Positions 46,790 to 57,568 of a stretch of 64,000 nt of DNA are shown in pieces. A model generated the notes under the pieces. That model was given only the letters and a program-made list of their open reading frames with translations, was not told where the DNA came from and ran no database searches. A program made the translations under genes and the position numbers. Numbering within the stretch: position 1 is the first letter of the stretch; every line of letters begins with the position of its first letter. The stretch is from Apiospora phragmitis (Eukaryota; Ascomycota; Sordariomycetes; Amphisphaeriales; Apiosporaceae): NCBI GenBank assembly GCA_038363925.1, contig JAQQWL010000007.1, positions 248,001 to 312,000 of the forward strand, read 5' to 3'.

Positions 46790-47223
46790 TTTGCTATGTA
46801 GATTTGTGTTTACAAACACTCCTTCTGTTCAACCTCGGGGCACTGCGGGTTAGAAAAGCAAAACGGCAACTGTGGTGGTTGTTACGGCACTCGAAAGCTT
46901 TGGGTCACTACTTCCCAACACCCGGTGGCGGTCTAGGCAGCCTGCAAGGCATCTTGCAAGGCGTCCCAAGACAGGATATTGGTGGTGGCGGTGCATCGGG
47001 TGCAAGTCTGGTTACTTGCCGAAATCCCTTCGTGATTGGGTCGGGAGTGGCGGCACTGCGAGGCCAGCGCGCCTGCACGCGGCATGATTCGGTCGGCCTT
47101 CTCAAAGGCAACAACCAACCTAGATTGAGCCTTAGGTTGTTTGAAGTTGCTTGCTGCGCCTGATCTGATGGGATTTTAGAAACTGCTAAGGTCAGTGGCC
47201 CTACCCCGTCAAGAGTTTAGATC
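46790..47223. other. Divergent intergenic region
   Basis: Between the acidic hypothetical gene (minus) and the DUF6594 gene (plus). The open frame at 46,774-47,163 shows no family feature. Confidence 0.5.
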
Positions 47224-48141
47224 ATGTCGTAGAGACCACACACGGCAAGCTCTAGTTCGCCTGCTACGCCCCCGGGTAGATCGCCACCTTCAGTTAGTGC
47301 TCAGCTACAATTTAGCGAGCCCAATGAGCAGGACATCCGAACAAAGCCTTGGAAATATGTGGGCTACCGGGGGTACAGCAAGTTTATGGCATCCGACGAC
47401 GACCTTCTGATCTTCAGGAGATTCAGCGTGCTCAATACCAGAGTCCTGTTGTCACTTCAGGATAAAGTCTGTGAGCTGGAGCACGAGCTCTTGGAGCTCG
47501 ATCAAAGGTACAGTGGTAAGGATGCGGAAATCAACGATGGGACATTTCGAAGAGACGTACTAGATCGCGCGGAACTACTAGGGGAGATAGAGAGCGCCCT
47601 TTCGAGGTATAGTGAGTACATTACTCATCTGCCTCACTCGCGTCTCATACTAACCTTGTCTCCCATCCACGGAGACTCTCTGGTTTTGCAACGGTCGGCA
47701 CTGTGGAAGTATCCCACAGCACCTCAACGGGATGTCAAGAACATCAACAACTGGCACTACAACCATGGAGACCAGGCCATAGCGAACGAAGAGAGACAAT
47801 ACCTCCAGAAAACCAGCGACTTGGTCAGCATAACGGAAAAGGACAAAACGCCAATCCGGCAGTTCATTGACAGTTCTCGACGGCTGCGCACTTTACCCAT
47901 CTGGCGACAACTGAACCGCAGCAGCAGCGACGACTCAAGCCCTCAACACGGCGATAGCGACAAAGACGTAGCCTACTACTCTGACAAGCGGATCAATGAC
48001 TTCACCTCATTGACCATTGTATTCATCGGTGTTGCCATGCTTCTCACCCCCGTCTGGATCCTGCAGGCCCTGCAGGCGCCCACGACGAAGCTGGCCGTCA
48101 TCACCATCTTCATCTTGACGTTCTTGGTCACGCTGTCCTGA
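47224..48141 (+). CDS. DUF6594-family membrane protein with a stop at codon 3
   Basis: The DUF6594 signature is clear: KPWKYVGYRGYSKFMASDDDLLIFRRF, then NTRVLLSLQDKVCELEHELLELD, NWHYNHGDQAIANEE, and two hydrophobic segments at the C-terminus (LTIVFIGVAMLLTPVWIL; LAVITIFILTFLVTL). These fungal proteins are predicted membrane proteins of unknown function with an N-terminal cytosolic coiled coil. The frame is open from 47233, but the only upstream ATG in frame (47224) is followed by TCG and a TAG at 47230-47232. Either CAG became TAG, or the TAG is part of a splice acceptor for an upstream exon not found, or translation starts at Met 47384 inside the domain. The C-terminus ends after two helices, where relatives usually have a third, so it may be truncated. 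Confidence 0.75.
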
Positions 48142-48637
48142 AGCAGCAGCTCAATCACCATGTCCCGACATCCTAGAGAGAGGGAGGCCTCCGATCACTA
48201 GACTGGTAATTGTCCCCTGCTTCCCAGAATCTCCGCCCAGGTCATCAATGATTTGCTGCTGTCATGAAATTAAAGAGGGGTCGGTGTAGAAGGTCCCTGC
48301 TACAGCGGGGGCGAAAGCTATGAGGGCTGTGTGAGAGAGATTCCGGTCGGTAGTGGTTTCGAAACGGCAAAGGAGGGTTGTAGAGAATGAGAGCGTAGCC
48401 AATAAGCGTGGCTTGACCCGATCTTGGTTGCAGCATAGAAGTGAATCGGTGTGCTGACTGCTTTTGAGTCGGTTTCTACGTCGGCAATTGGAAGGAGAGG
48501 ACTCCTTTTACTTCTCCAAATTGGATGCCAGGCCTTTTGCAGCCATCTTAGATAAAAGATAGAATGGTCTGGTGGATTATCGACATAATATCAGTTCTGA
48601 TGCTCAATGTGGTAACTCATAAGCTCAGTTGCAATCC
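48142..48637. other. Intergenic
   Basis: About 500 bp between the DUF6594 gene and the HET-domain gene; no gene seen. Confidence 0.5.
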
Positions 48638-49650
48638 ATGGGCACCATGGACCGGAATTTCTACCCAGACGCTTCTCTTCACGGCGATGAGATTTGCTAC
48701 ATCACCATCCATGCCTTTGACGAATCTGTTGGCGTAGTCCACTGCACCCTACACCAGGCACCACTTCACAACTTTGATGGTCAGTTCACGGCATTATCAT
48801 ACGCATGGGTAATGCCACTATCACGGAGACCATTCAGCTCACGGGGCGCCCTTTCAAAGTTACAACAAACGTCGCTAGCATACGCTCGCTGGCCCACACC
48901 GTGAGCAAATTCAAGAACGCCGAATGCTCAGACACCAGAGACAAAGTCTACGGGCTATTAGGCATTTGCAGTCACCGCGATGTAGAACGTATCGTCCCCA
49001 ACTACAGCCGACCGACAGCAACGGTTTATGGGGACGTTGTCGAGGCTCATATCAGAAGCCACGATGATCTGGAAATACTGAGCCACGTCGATTGTAGTAG
49101 TCAGAGGGACCCCACCTACGCGTCTTGGATACCAGACTGGCGTACATCCGGGGAAGAGCGGTCTATGGGCCTCTACAGAGAAGGGGCGTCATATTGCGCA
49201 TCAAATAACCTTGGTGTGTCAAGCCATCCTTGGTCAGCAGATAGGAATACGGAGAAACTCCACCTTACCGGTGCTTGTCTTGATACCATAACCACCCTCA
49301 GCACTTCATTTAGTATTGACAGTATCACCAGCAAGGGAGTTACCGACACTATTACGGCCTTTCAAAGGGCACTGCATTGCAGAAGACTGGCGATCACGTC
49401 GAAAGGTTGGATCGGACTGGTTCCCAAGGAGGCAGAAACCGGAGACCACGTGGCCGTATTGAACGGCGCAGATTTGCCGTACATTCTGAGGGAGGCCACA
49501 CTGGACGAAATCCCAGGCCAGGAGAAGAGGCTCGAGGGGACATTTGGGACGGGAGAGGAGTTCCTGGTCATTGGGTGCGCTTATATCCATGGTCTAATGC
49601 ACGGTCGAGGCCTAGATTTGGCAGAGCTGGGCAACATTACATTTCGCTGA
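48638..49650 (+). pseudogene. HET-domain (heterokaryon incompatibility) gene relic with internal deletion
   Basis: From the ATG at 48638 the frame gives the typical HET start, HCTLHQAPLHNFDGQFTALSYAW. A missing G in the run at 48807-48809 then shifts the frame; the next frame resumes with GNATITETIQLTGRPFKVTTNVASIRSL. HET domains next carry a long core including the W(I/V)DAICINQ motif and the VVVWLG strand. Here that core is absent: IRSL joins directly to AHTVSKFKNAECSDTRDKVYGLLGI, the segment normally found far downstream. More than 100 residues are missing without loss of frame. The C-terminal part (SWIPDWR; HGLMHGRGLD near the end) is otherwise normal. HET proteins trigger cell death after fusion of unlike hyphae; without the core this product should be inactive (inference). 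Confidence 0.8.
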
Positions 49651-49974
49651 GGTGGCGTTTTAGTCGCTTGTTTCATTGTATTCGTGGCTGGTCACGCAAT
49701 GGTGTAGCCCGATACAATCTATGCCCGCTACGAAGCTCGCTGTGAGCCCCAGCAACCTCTTGTAGCCCACCTTGATGAGCTGAGCTTTTTCGACACCGAT
49801 GACCCCACTGGTCTTCGCCAACCACCCAAATTATGTGGAAGCACGTGAATGAGCCTAACCCATTTGTATTATACATAAATACCGTGATTCCCCAGAGCCT
49901 CGGAGTAGTCGACCCAGCAAGCGGCATGTGCGGTGATCAAAGCTATCTGTAGCCTACCCTGATCCACCCAAGCT
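49651..49974. other. Convergent intergenic region
   Basis: About 320 bp between the HET gene and the 3' end of the minus-strand permease relic. No gene seen. Confidence 0.5.
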
Positions 49975-51686
49975 CTACAGGGTGTACTGATACAGTGGAC
50001 TCTTCTCGCCCATGGCGTCAAGCTGTTCTTGTGTGTAGATCGAACGAATTTCTGCCCCGGCCTGCGCAGCCTTGGCCTTGTTCAACTTCCAGAGCGAAAA
50101 TTCGAGAACCCCGGCCACGCACATGGCCAAACAGATGATTCCCAGCGGGATGCCGTACCCCGTGGGATAGCGGGGACCTTCCCGGTCCAGAAAGATGTTT
50201 GTGCCGACCAGACCTTCAAGAGAGCAACCAAATTCAGTACACGGATCCTGCAAGAAACAAAGGAGGGCAAATGTGGATGGGCGAGAGTGACTTACTACCC
50301 AGATTACCAACCGCCAGGAGCCAGGCCAGACCAATGGACCGCTTCGACGACGGCGCCAGGTTGTTGCCGACCCAAACCGAAATGCCGGGGAGTAGGGGGT
50401 AGATCCCGATCTGCGCCAGCACCACGGCGAAGTACATGACGCTGACGTTGTCTTGGACATCGGGCGAGAAGGCGAATAGCACGGCCAGCGCCGCCATCAG
50501 GACCGACAGGGGCCCCACGATAAAGGGGAAGCGCCACGCGAGGCGGTCCGAGTAGCGGCCCCCACCAGCCAGGCCGCGAGGCCGCCGCAGAAGTAGGGTG
50601 GGATGGTCAGCAGCTGCACCCGGGACGCCGTGAAACCTACCGACTCTCGACGTTAGTATTGCTCTTTTTGGAATAATCGAGATGTCTCCGAAGGGAATAG
50701 AGGAATAAACCCCGGAAGCCGCTTACCAAGCTGGGCAATGATCTACGGCATGGTGAACTTGAAGGCGGCGTTGGGGACCGAGTTGGCCCAGGCCAGCACG
50801 ATGCCGCACCCGATCTTCCAGTCGACCATGGTGCGACCGAGCAGGCGCCAGGAGAGCCTGTCCACCCCCTCTTGTTCCTGCGCCGCAGCATGGGACGCGG
50901 TGCGCACGACCGAGAGCCGCAACCGTAAATCAACAAAGCGCTTCTCGCCGTCCGTCAGCCACGCGGCTTGCTCGGGCGTGTCCACGAGCAGGAACGGCAT
51001 GCCCAGGCCGAGGGCGACGGTGACGGCGCCTCGGAAGAATCCGTCCTAATCCCAGCGGTAAACCAGTTATTCATACAAGGTACACGACGTACACAATAAC
51101 ACTCACTTCGCAAAGACCCAGAAATACTCGGCATGCAACCATGCCCTGGAAGTTCTGGACGACGCCCATGAGGGTCATGACGATACCCCAGGATATCACC
51201 AGCACCGACAGCCAGATACTGGGCCGGAGCTTTCTGAGCACGATGTTGGACGGAATCTATATGAACTATATATTAGTCTTTCCATCATTCTTTGACGTCC
51301 GCCAGAAAATTGTCGTTGCGAGTGCATTGCACCTTGCTTTGCACTTACCGAAGATGATGTAGGGTATGAAGAAGATGGTGCTAGCGATGTTGTACTGGTT
51401 CCCCGGCAGCCCGAGATCCTTGTCCATGCCCTCGATCTTGGCGTTGCCGATGTTGCCGCGGTCGATGTGCGAGCAGAGGTAGAGCAGGGCCATGATGGGT
51501 ACGAGCCGCAGGTCGATCCTTCGGACGACCGCTTTGCCCTTTTTGCCCTCGTAGGACCTCACGAAGTCGGCGTCGTCGGGGCGAGAGGGACGAGTAAGGG
51601 TTGATGCCGGCTGCATATTCGACCGTCTTGACATCTGCCTTCTCGTCGGGGTAGGGCTCGGTGGTGTCTTGCGAAGTGTTCGCCAT
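49975..51686 (-). pseudogene. DAL5/allantoate-type MFS permease pseudogene
   Basis: The minus strand carries recognisable pieces of an anion:cation symporter in order: KAVVRRIDLRLVPIMALLYLCSHIDRGNIGNAKIEGM (helix 1), IPSNIVLRKLRPSIW (helix 2), GIVMTLMGVVQNFQGMVACRVFLGLCE (helices 3-4), MPFLLVDTPEQAAWLTDGEKRF (central loop), LTIPPYFCGGLAAWLVG (helix 8), and a normal C-terminus. Introns fit at 51257-51348, 51046-51106, about 50640-50726 and 50214-50295. Lesions: an extra base at 51578-51581; two bases missing at the first splice junction; loss of roughly 75 residues covering helices 4-6 between GAVTVALG and LGMPFLL; an in-frame TAG at 50743-50745 where relatives have Gln (MPQIIAQLG); and an indel in the C5 run at 50559-50563. 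The family imports allantoate and other organic anions. The number of lesions makes a functional gene unlikely. Confidence 0.8.
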
Positions 51687-52649
51687 GGTTTGATGTCCTA
51701 TCTAAGTGAGGCCTCTTTTGGACTTGAAGTTGTAAGTAAGCAAGCATAAACTACCCCGGATTTCTGGGCAGCTCAAATCCGGGGTAATTGCTTAATCTCT
51801 TATAAGTCATAGAATTATTGAGTATCTGCTCATCCAATGGTTTGCGAGAGATGATGCCATGCAGCATCGGACCGTCCCCGCGCTCTGCCCACTCCTATCG
51901 GACTTCTGCCGCCAGTTTCACTCCTACGACTCAATACCGGCTCTTGATTTGGTTTCCAACAGATCCACAAGCTGGTCGCGGAAAGCACGGAATTGATCAT
52001 TCAAGTATTTCGTACTACTTGCTGGTCGGGCAGTGCGAAAGCCCTGCGCAAGCTCGTCTTTGATCACCAGTTAGCTGTGGAGGTACCATTGGGGATAATC
52101 AGACATGAGACTTTACTGCCGACGCGAACGTGCTGACACCCCGATCTGGTTGCTAGGACTTCTTCCCGCATCAGCGGATCAGCCATGAGATTGTCGTCTG
52201 CTCGAATATTATGAAGGACAGCAATTCTTAAGCTCAAGCCGTTTGGGAATGGCACTTGAGCAAGGGCATACCATCCTCAAGCACGGGGTGATCTGGGGTT
52301 GCGGGGTATCCTGGTCTAGCGCATACATGAGGCCTAGGGGATATTTGAGGTACGTGGAGATGTGCTCCAGCCCAGGATGTGACCCCTGGCTGCGAAGCTT
52401 CATGGGGTTACCCCGACGCTAAAGTACATGTAGATCTGACATGGAACTTGCTGGGGTCATCGGCCGTGGCCCGCCTCAATGACTCTAACATACAGAGACA
52501 TACACTCCTACATGTAAGGCACATACAATTCAAATTGCCAAGGTATTCAAAATATCCCTTTCCCTGTTACTATATCGAGTCTATCAGTGTTGTTAAAATA
52601 TTTGTATGATAACTTCAAGCTTCAACGGTATCCTCCCTTACGCTCGCCA
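51687..52649. other. Divergent intergenic region
   Basis: Between the permease relic (minus) and the cyclase relic (plus). No gene seen. Confidence 0.5.
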
Positions 52650-53318
52650 ATGACTGCTACAAACACGATGGCAGACCACGTGATGGCAAAGAAGTTCCCG
52701 AAATTCAGCGAGCTGCCTCTGGACAAGAATGGCCCCCATGGCAATTCCTGGGGTCTTTGGGGCCCTGATGACCAACTCGGCACGTTAAACCACCTGACTG
52801 ATGAGGTACTTGCTGACATATGATGCACAAGCTGGTCTATGACTGGTTCCTCTAACCCCCGGTTTCCCCGGAAAGTTTTGGAAAAGAAAATCATCTACAA
52901 GGCTCCCTTGAAACACGCCCACGACGATGAGTTAAGTAATAAGGAGACGCAGAAGTCGAAACCGCAGAAAATGCTGATCTTTGTATACAGTGGGGTTTAA
53001 GCTCGCAGTGTAGCTCTCAATGGGACGGATTCAGGCACTACGCATACCAGAAGGAGGCATTATACTACATGGGCCGCACTTCTGAGGATTTTGCCACCTC
53101 GCCGCGAGCGGCTGGACCGGCGCGGCATTACACCGTGACGGGGCGGTACACTTTCTTCCTTTCGAGTTCGCCTATGAACGTAAGTTGCTGGCTGTAAAGA
53201 GAGAGGGATTTCAATAGGGTTGTTGGAGTCGTGGTATATAATAATGCTTGCTGACCAAGGTGTACATACAGGTTCCTGGGGGTGTTGCTAGTCCTCCAAT
53301 GCCCTAGCATTCATTTGA
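52650..53318 (+). pseudogene. Cyclase-family (PF04199) pseudogene with internal deletion
   Basis: The ATG at 52650 opens FSELPLDKNGPHGNSWGLWG and PDDQLGTLNHLTDE, the conserved start of fungal putative cyclases (kynurenine-formamidase-like metal hydrolases). The frame then stops. Scattered later pieces are KIIYKAPLKHAHDDEL, then SSQWDGFRHYAYQKEALYYMGRT (normally after the metal-site His). The text then jumps to GRYTFFLSSSPMN, an intron at 53180-53271, and VPGGVASPP followed in another frame by NALAFI, which is the normal C-terminal end. About 180 codons of the catalytic middle are missing. The last frame change fits one missing C near 53,295-53,297. The intron still has a donor GTAAGT and a GCTGAC branch. 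Clearly a relic rather than a working enzyme. Confidence 0.8.
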
Positions 53319-54539
53319 GGCTTCGGTCCCTTTTGGTCGCTAAGTAGACCCTAATGCAGCGGGAACCATTATATGTATTAAGGGTTGGTTCAATACGAAT
53401 TCCAAGATTGAACTGAATGTCGAAGTTGATGCTATGAGCGGCCAACATACTTGACACACCTAATCATAGCCTAACATGTAGTGAACGAGGAGCTCCTCAA
53501 GTTTGATCCACAGCCACGCCTCGAGTACAATTGCTTCGTTAACTCCGCAGCTTTGAGGGTGCCGATTATCGCATCACGATACCTAGTTTCAACACTCACC
53601 CGTCCACCATGACTAGTCCAACTAAGTGGCTATCGCAGCTGCTACAATGAACGAAATGGCGGGGCAGTCAGCGAGGGGAGCTTTCCTCAATAAGTGAGAC
53701 AGCATTTGGAGCATCTGGAAAAGTAAAACCGGGGCAAGGGGCAAGGTCCACCAACGGTCCGCCCCGAAATGATTGTCCCGAATCAAATACTACCAACGGC
53801 GCTCAAAAGAACTTTGGCCCTTTTGCATTGTGTTTCGAACCGCATCTTCATTCTATTCGGTAACGGGCAGCACAGCGCCAATTGCGCAGCCATCGTGGCT
53901 ACTATCTCGAGGTCTTTAGTCGTTTTAAACCACCGCGTTGCCATGACGGAAGATCCCACGCGGAAAAGGTGTGTTTTGAGGCGTCGGCGATTCCCTCCGT
54001 GCAAGGATCTCCCAGTCTCTATCAGGGCGTTTGCATATGTACCGGTGTATGTAGCCCATAGCCGATTGCAATGGGATTTGAAAATAGCACGACCAACGAC
54101 CAGGCTCCCGGATTGTCGGCGTCGGACCTGATCATCGCATGCCCATAGCGCCGTTCCCATCGCGGTGGGGCGACTTTGGCTGAAACGTCCCGGTCGGTGG
54201 TGCCGCTCAAGGGGCTTCGCCTTGCACCTACCAAATTGGGTTCTTAAATGCGCTCACGTCTGCACGTGGCCCTCGTGTTGTCCTGGCACAAGACGCACGG
54301 AGCCTTCCCCCCGAACGACAACCATGGTTTTTGGGACTTGGCAGACGGAGGCAAGCGCGATTGGTGGATTGATTGCGCTTTTCCCGGCACAGCACCAAGC
54401 CCCTTGCAGCTAAATGTCAATGCCGAAACACCACTGTTCTATAAGAAGATGGCCATTGTTCATCATCACCAAATGCTTCTCTTCCCTTGAGGATCACCAC
54501 CGCAAATCGCATTCACTCGTTTTTTATATCGCCATCATC
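53319..54539. other. Intergenic; promoter of the GH43 gene
   Basis: No supported gene in 1.2 kb. The frames at 53,769-54,131 and on the opposite strand show no family features. Confidence 0.5.
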
Positions 54540-55508
54540 ATGTTGTTCCTGCCTTCCGTCTTCGGCAGTTTACTCGTCGGGGCCGCCGCCGCCGCCCACC
54601 CGCCCCTGCTGCAGAGCCGCCAGAACGTCAGCCCGGGCCCGGTGAGCGGCGACACCTTCTGGCACGACCCGACCGTGATCAAGAAGCCCGACGGCACCTA
54701 CCTGGCCGCCTTCACGGCGGACAACGTCGGCCTCAAGACGTCGACGGACCGCACCGTCTGGCACGACGCCGGCGCCGCCTTCCCCAACGGCGCGCCCTGG
54801 ACCACGCCCTACACGGGCGGCGAGCGCAACCTCTGGGCGCCCGATTTGTCTTTTCACAACAACCAGTACTACATGTACTACTCGGCCTCGAGCTTCGGCA
54901 CCACCAAGTCGGCCGTCTTCCTCGCCACCAGCCCGACGGGCGCGTCGGGCTCCTGGACCGACCACGGCGTCGTCGTCGAGTCCAACGCCGGCAGCGACTT
55001 CAACGCCATCGACCCCAACCTCGTCGTCGACGCCCAGGGCCGCTGGTGGCTCTCCTTCGGCTCCTTCTGGTCGGGCATCAAGATGGTCGCGCTCGACCCG
55101 GCCACGGGCAAGCGCGCCGACAGCAAGCCGCTCATCGCGCTCGCGTCGCGCCCCAACAACGGCGGCGCCGTCGAGGCACCCTTCATCACCCGCCACGGTG
55201 ACTTCTACTACCTCTGGGTCTCGTTCGACAAGTGCTGCCAGGGCGCCGCCAGCACCTACCGCATCATGGTCGGCCGCTCGAACAGCGTCACGGGGCCCTT
55301 TGTCGACAAGGCCGGCGTCGACATGATGCGCGGCGGCGGCACCCAGATGATGTCCAGCCACGGCTCCATCCACGGCCCTGGCCACAACGCCGTCTTCACC
55401 GATGTCGATGGTGACGTGCTGGCGTACCACTACTACAACAACGCCGGCACGGCCCAGATCGGACTCAACCTCCTCCGCTACGACAATGGGTGGCCTGTCA
55501 TCTACTAG
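54540..55508 (+). CDS. Secreted GH43 endo-1,5-alpha-L-arabinanase-like hydrolase
   Basis: A single intact exon of 322 residues. The ATG at 54540 gives a signal peptide (LFLPSVFGSLLVGAAAAAH); upstream in-frame ATGs would destroy it. The five-bladed beta-propeller of family 43 is seen through its three catalytic acids: the general-base Asp in FWHDPTVI, the pKa-modulating Asp in DFNAIDPNL, and the general-acid Glu in GGAVEAPFI. Other marks are LWAPDLSF, YYMYYSASSFG, GRWWLSFGSFWSGIK, GSIHGPGHNAVF and YHYYNNAGTAQIG, which favour the arabinanase subgroup. The enzyme would cut alpha-1,5-arabinan side chains of pectin outside the cell. It stands between decayed genes yet shows strong GC-rich codon use and no lesion, implying maintained function. 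Confidence 0.93.
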   Translation: MLFLPSVFGSLLVGAAAAAHPPLLQSRQNVSPGPVSGDTFWHDPTVIKKPDGTYLAAFTADNVGLKTSTDRTVWHDAGAAFPNGAPWTTPYTGGERNLWAPDLSFHNNQYYMYYSASSFGTTKSAVFLATSPTGASGSWTDHGVVVESNAGSDFNAIDPNLVVDAQGRWWLSFGSFWSGIKMVALDPATGKRADSKPLIALASRPNNGGAVEAPFITRHGDFYYLWVSFDKCCQGAASTYRIMVGRSNSVTGPFVDKAGVDMMRGGGTQMMSSHGSIHGPGHNAVFTDVDGDVLAYHYYNNAGTAQIGLNLLRYDNGWPVIY

Positions 55509-55831
55509 GTCGTCTAGTTGCTACCTAAAGGGTTGAAGTGCCCGTAATTCTTATCACTTTCTATAATTGTACATATATATCCACAGTATATAAAAGATAT
55601 TGCTTACTGAAGTGTAGATTAACGTAAATGTGACACTTTAGTATGTAACAAAATTCAAGGTTATAGATACTGTGAGATGCAGCGGTAGTATGTTGACCTC
55701 ACTCTAGTCGAATCGCTTCAAGGCAGTTTTATTTAGTAGAGAGACGCCCAGACAATTTTAGATGCGACAAAGGAAAGCGCAACCCCCCCCCCTCCTTAGA
55801 CAGTGACAGGCTCTATAGCCAACCTCATTTA
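55509..55831. other. Convergent intergenic region with poly-C run
   Basis: About 320 bp, AT-rich after 55,550, with a C10 run at 55,783-55,792. No gene seen. Confidence 0.5.
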
Positions 55832-57568
55832 TCAATTTGTTCCATTATTGCCTTGATTTTCTCTGTACCAGTTTCTCAGCCACTCGTCAAGTTCTACCAG
55901 TACAGTAGGATCGATACAGGTTTCCAAGCCTGCGTTTGCTGCATCATCCAACACATTAGGCAGTGTATCTCTCTGGGAGGTTTCGATAGTGGTAACAGGA
56001 GAATCGACAAATGTGGTGAGATCGCCGTAATAGTGAGGCCTGGTGCCTGAGTCCGTCCAAAGGTCATGTTCCATCTGGTTCGTGTTGAATGGTACGGGCT
56101 CTGGAATGTGGGAGTGCTGATAATGTTGCGAGTCCCCTGTTGCTTTCCAAGCTGGGCAGCGTTGTTGTTTCATTCAGCATGGATGTCACATCAACTTCTC
56201 CTTGCGGCATTGCTTGACCGTTGTGACGGTGGATATATCGATGCACCAACGAAGTAACAACCTGCTGAACGATCGCGTGAAGGGAAGCCAGGTCCCGCTC
56301 CTCCTGCAGTACGGAATGAGGTAGCTCATCTCTACCTTGAATATGTTCCGCAACAATGTCCTGGCCATTCTCGGCCCAAAACTCCCGAAAGCCCGTTATG
56401 AACTCCTGTGTCGGGCTTTCGATAAATGGGGTCGAGGGACGGCCTAGGGGATGAAATAATATGTCCCAGACCTGGTACCATTGCTCTATCAACGGCAACT
56501 TCCGCGATACCCTGTTTGCAAGATATCTCTTTTGATCCTCGGTGACGCCTTCGGGAGCTTCGAAATCTGCCAAAGAGCATTGCCCGTATCGTGTATGGTT
56601 TCTTAAAATCTCTTGTGTATCGAAAGGGTCGCCACACCTGGCACAGAACTGGGGTTGCGAATGCTTGCGAGTCAGGTGTTGCTTGACATCTTTGATTCGC
56701 TTTAGCCGAAATGTCAAGCAGTTGCTATGCTTTAACTTGTCCTTCTTATAGAATGGACATGCTAGTAGGGGCCCTTCGTCATCGTCGTCATTTGGGGTCG
56801 CTTTCCGCCTTCTCTTGTTACCCTCCAGGTCTTCGTCTGCAACCTCATCCTGGTCGCCTGGGCCGCTGGAATATGGGACAAACTTCCGCTTGGAAGAACT
56901 CGCTGTGGCTTTTCCTTTGTCTGCGCTGCCCTGGTGCGAAGCATCTTTGCCTCCAACTCGTTGTGTGCCGGCGTACCGGTTGGCCCATTCAATGAACCGC
57001 GGAAGCGTATCACGCAAAATTGCAGGAAGTGCGAGCATGAATGGATGGCTCTCAGACAGAAACTCAATGTCGGATTCTTCAGCTGTCTGCTCAGACTGGC
57101 TACTGTTGATCGATGGGCTCTGGCTGTCTGCCTCAACACCCTTCAATGTAGCTGTTTCGCTTGGTGAGGCGTGGGAGGTTGTGACCACCAACGGATTCGT
57201 GCCTTAAACTTCGACATTACTCTCCCCATGAGGATGCCCACCATCGTCAGGGCAAGTAGTGGCATGCGGGTCATGCAAGTCGTTGGCAATTTGGTCCCTG
57301 AGATACGAAGTCAGTATCAAATAGCTCTCAAGCAACATCCAAGTCAAAAGATGGACACTCACACATCATCAAATTGCGCTCCGATCGAAAATAAAGACAA
57401 TCTTTGTTGTTCAATCCAAGCTTTCGAGCTCGATGCCACCGAACTACTCTTTGTAGCCTCTTGGCCTGTGATGATGAGCTTTGGGTTTGCTGTTCTGCTT
57501 GTGGTCTGAGCCGCATATTGCTCAGGCCCTGCAACACCGCCGCGTGTTGGACTTTGGGATCGAGACAT
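55832..57568 (-). pseudogene. Nuclear C2H2-like zinc-finger protein, in-frame stop and frameshift
   Basis: Exon 1 starts at the ATG at 57568 (MSRSQSPTRGG) and ends at 57363. An intron at 57298-57362 (branch TACTGAC) follows. Exon 2 reads DQIANDLHDPHATTCPDD, then meets an in-frame TAA at 57204-57206 and goes straight on with GTNPLVVTTSHASPSETATL. The rest has a Ser/Glu-rich region, basic clusters (GNKRRRK) that look like nuclear signals, and finger-like Cys/His segments: ACPFYKKDKLKHSNC with KRIKDVKQHLTRKH, then FCARCGDPFDTQEILRNH. A C-terminal frame change fits a missing base in the run at 56134-56137 (CCCC on the plus strand); the new frame ends ELDEWLRNWYRENQG. CAA to TAA is the simplest source of the stop. 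A DNA-binding role is inferred. Confidence 0.7.

Noticed and set aside
46052..46819. Start of the acidic hypothetical protein at 46819
   Set aside because: That codon is GTG; the first ATG in frame is at 46789.
54570..55430. 286-codon minus-strand frame opposite the GH43 gene
   Set aside because: Mirror of a highly GC-biased coding exon; the GH43 catalytic motifs on the plus strand are decisive.
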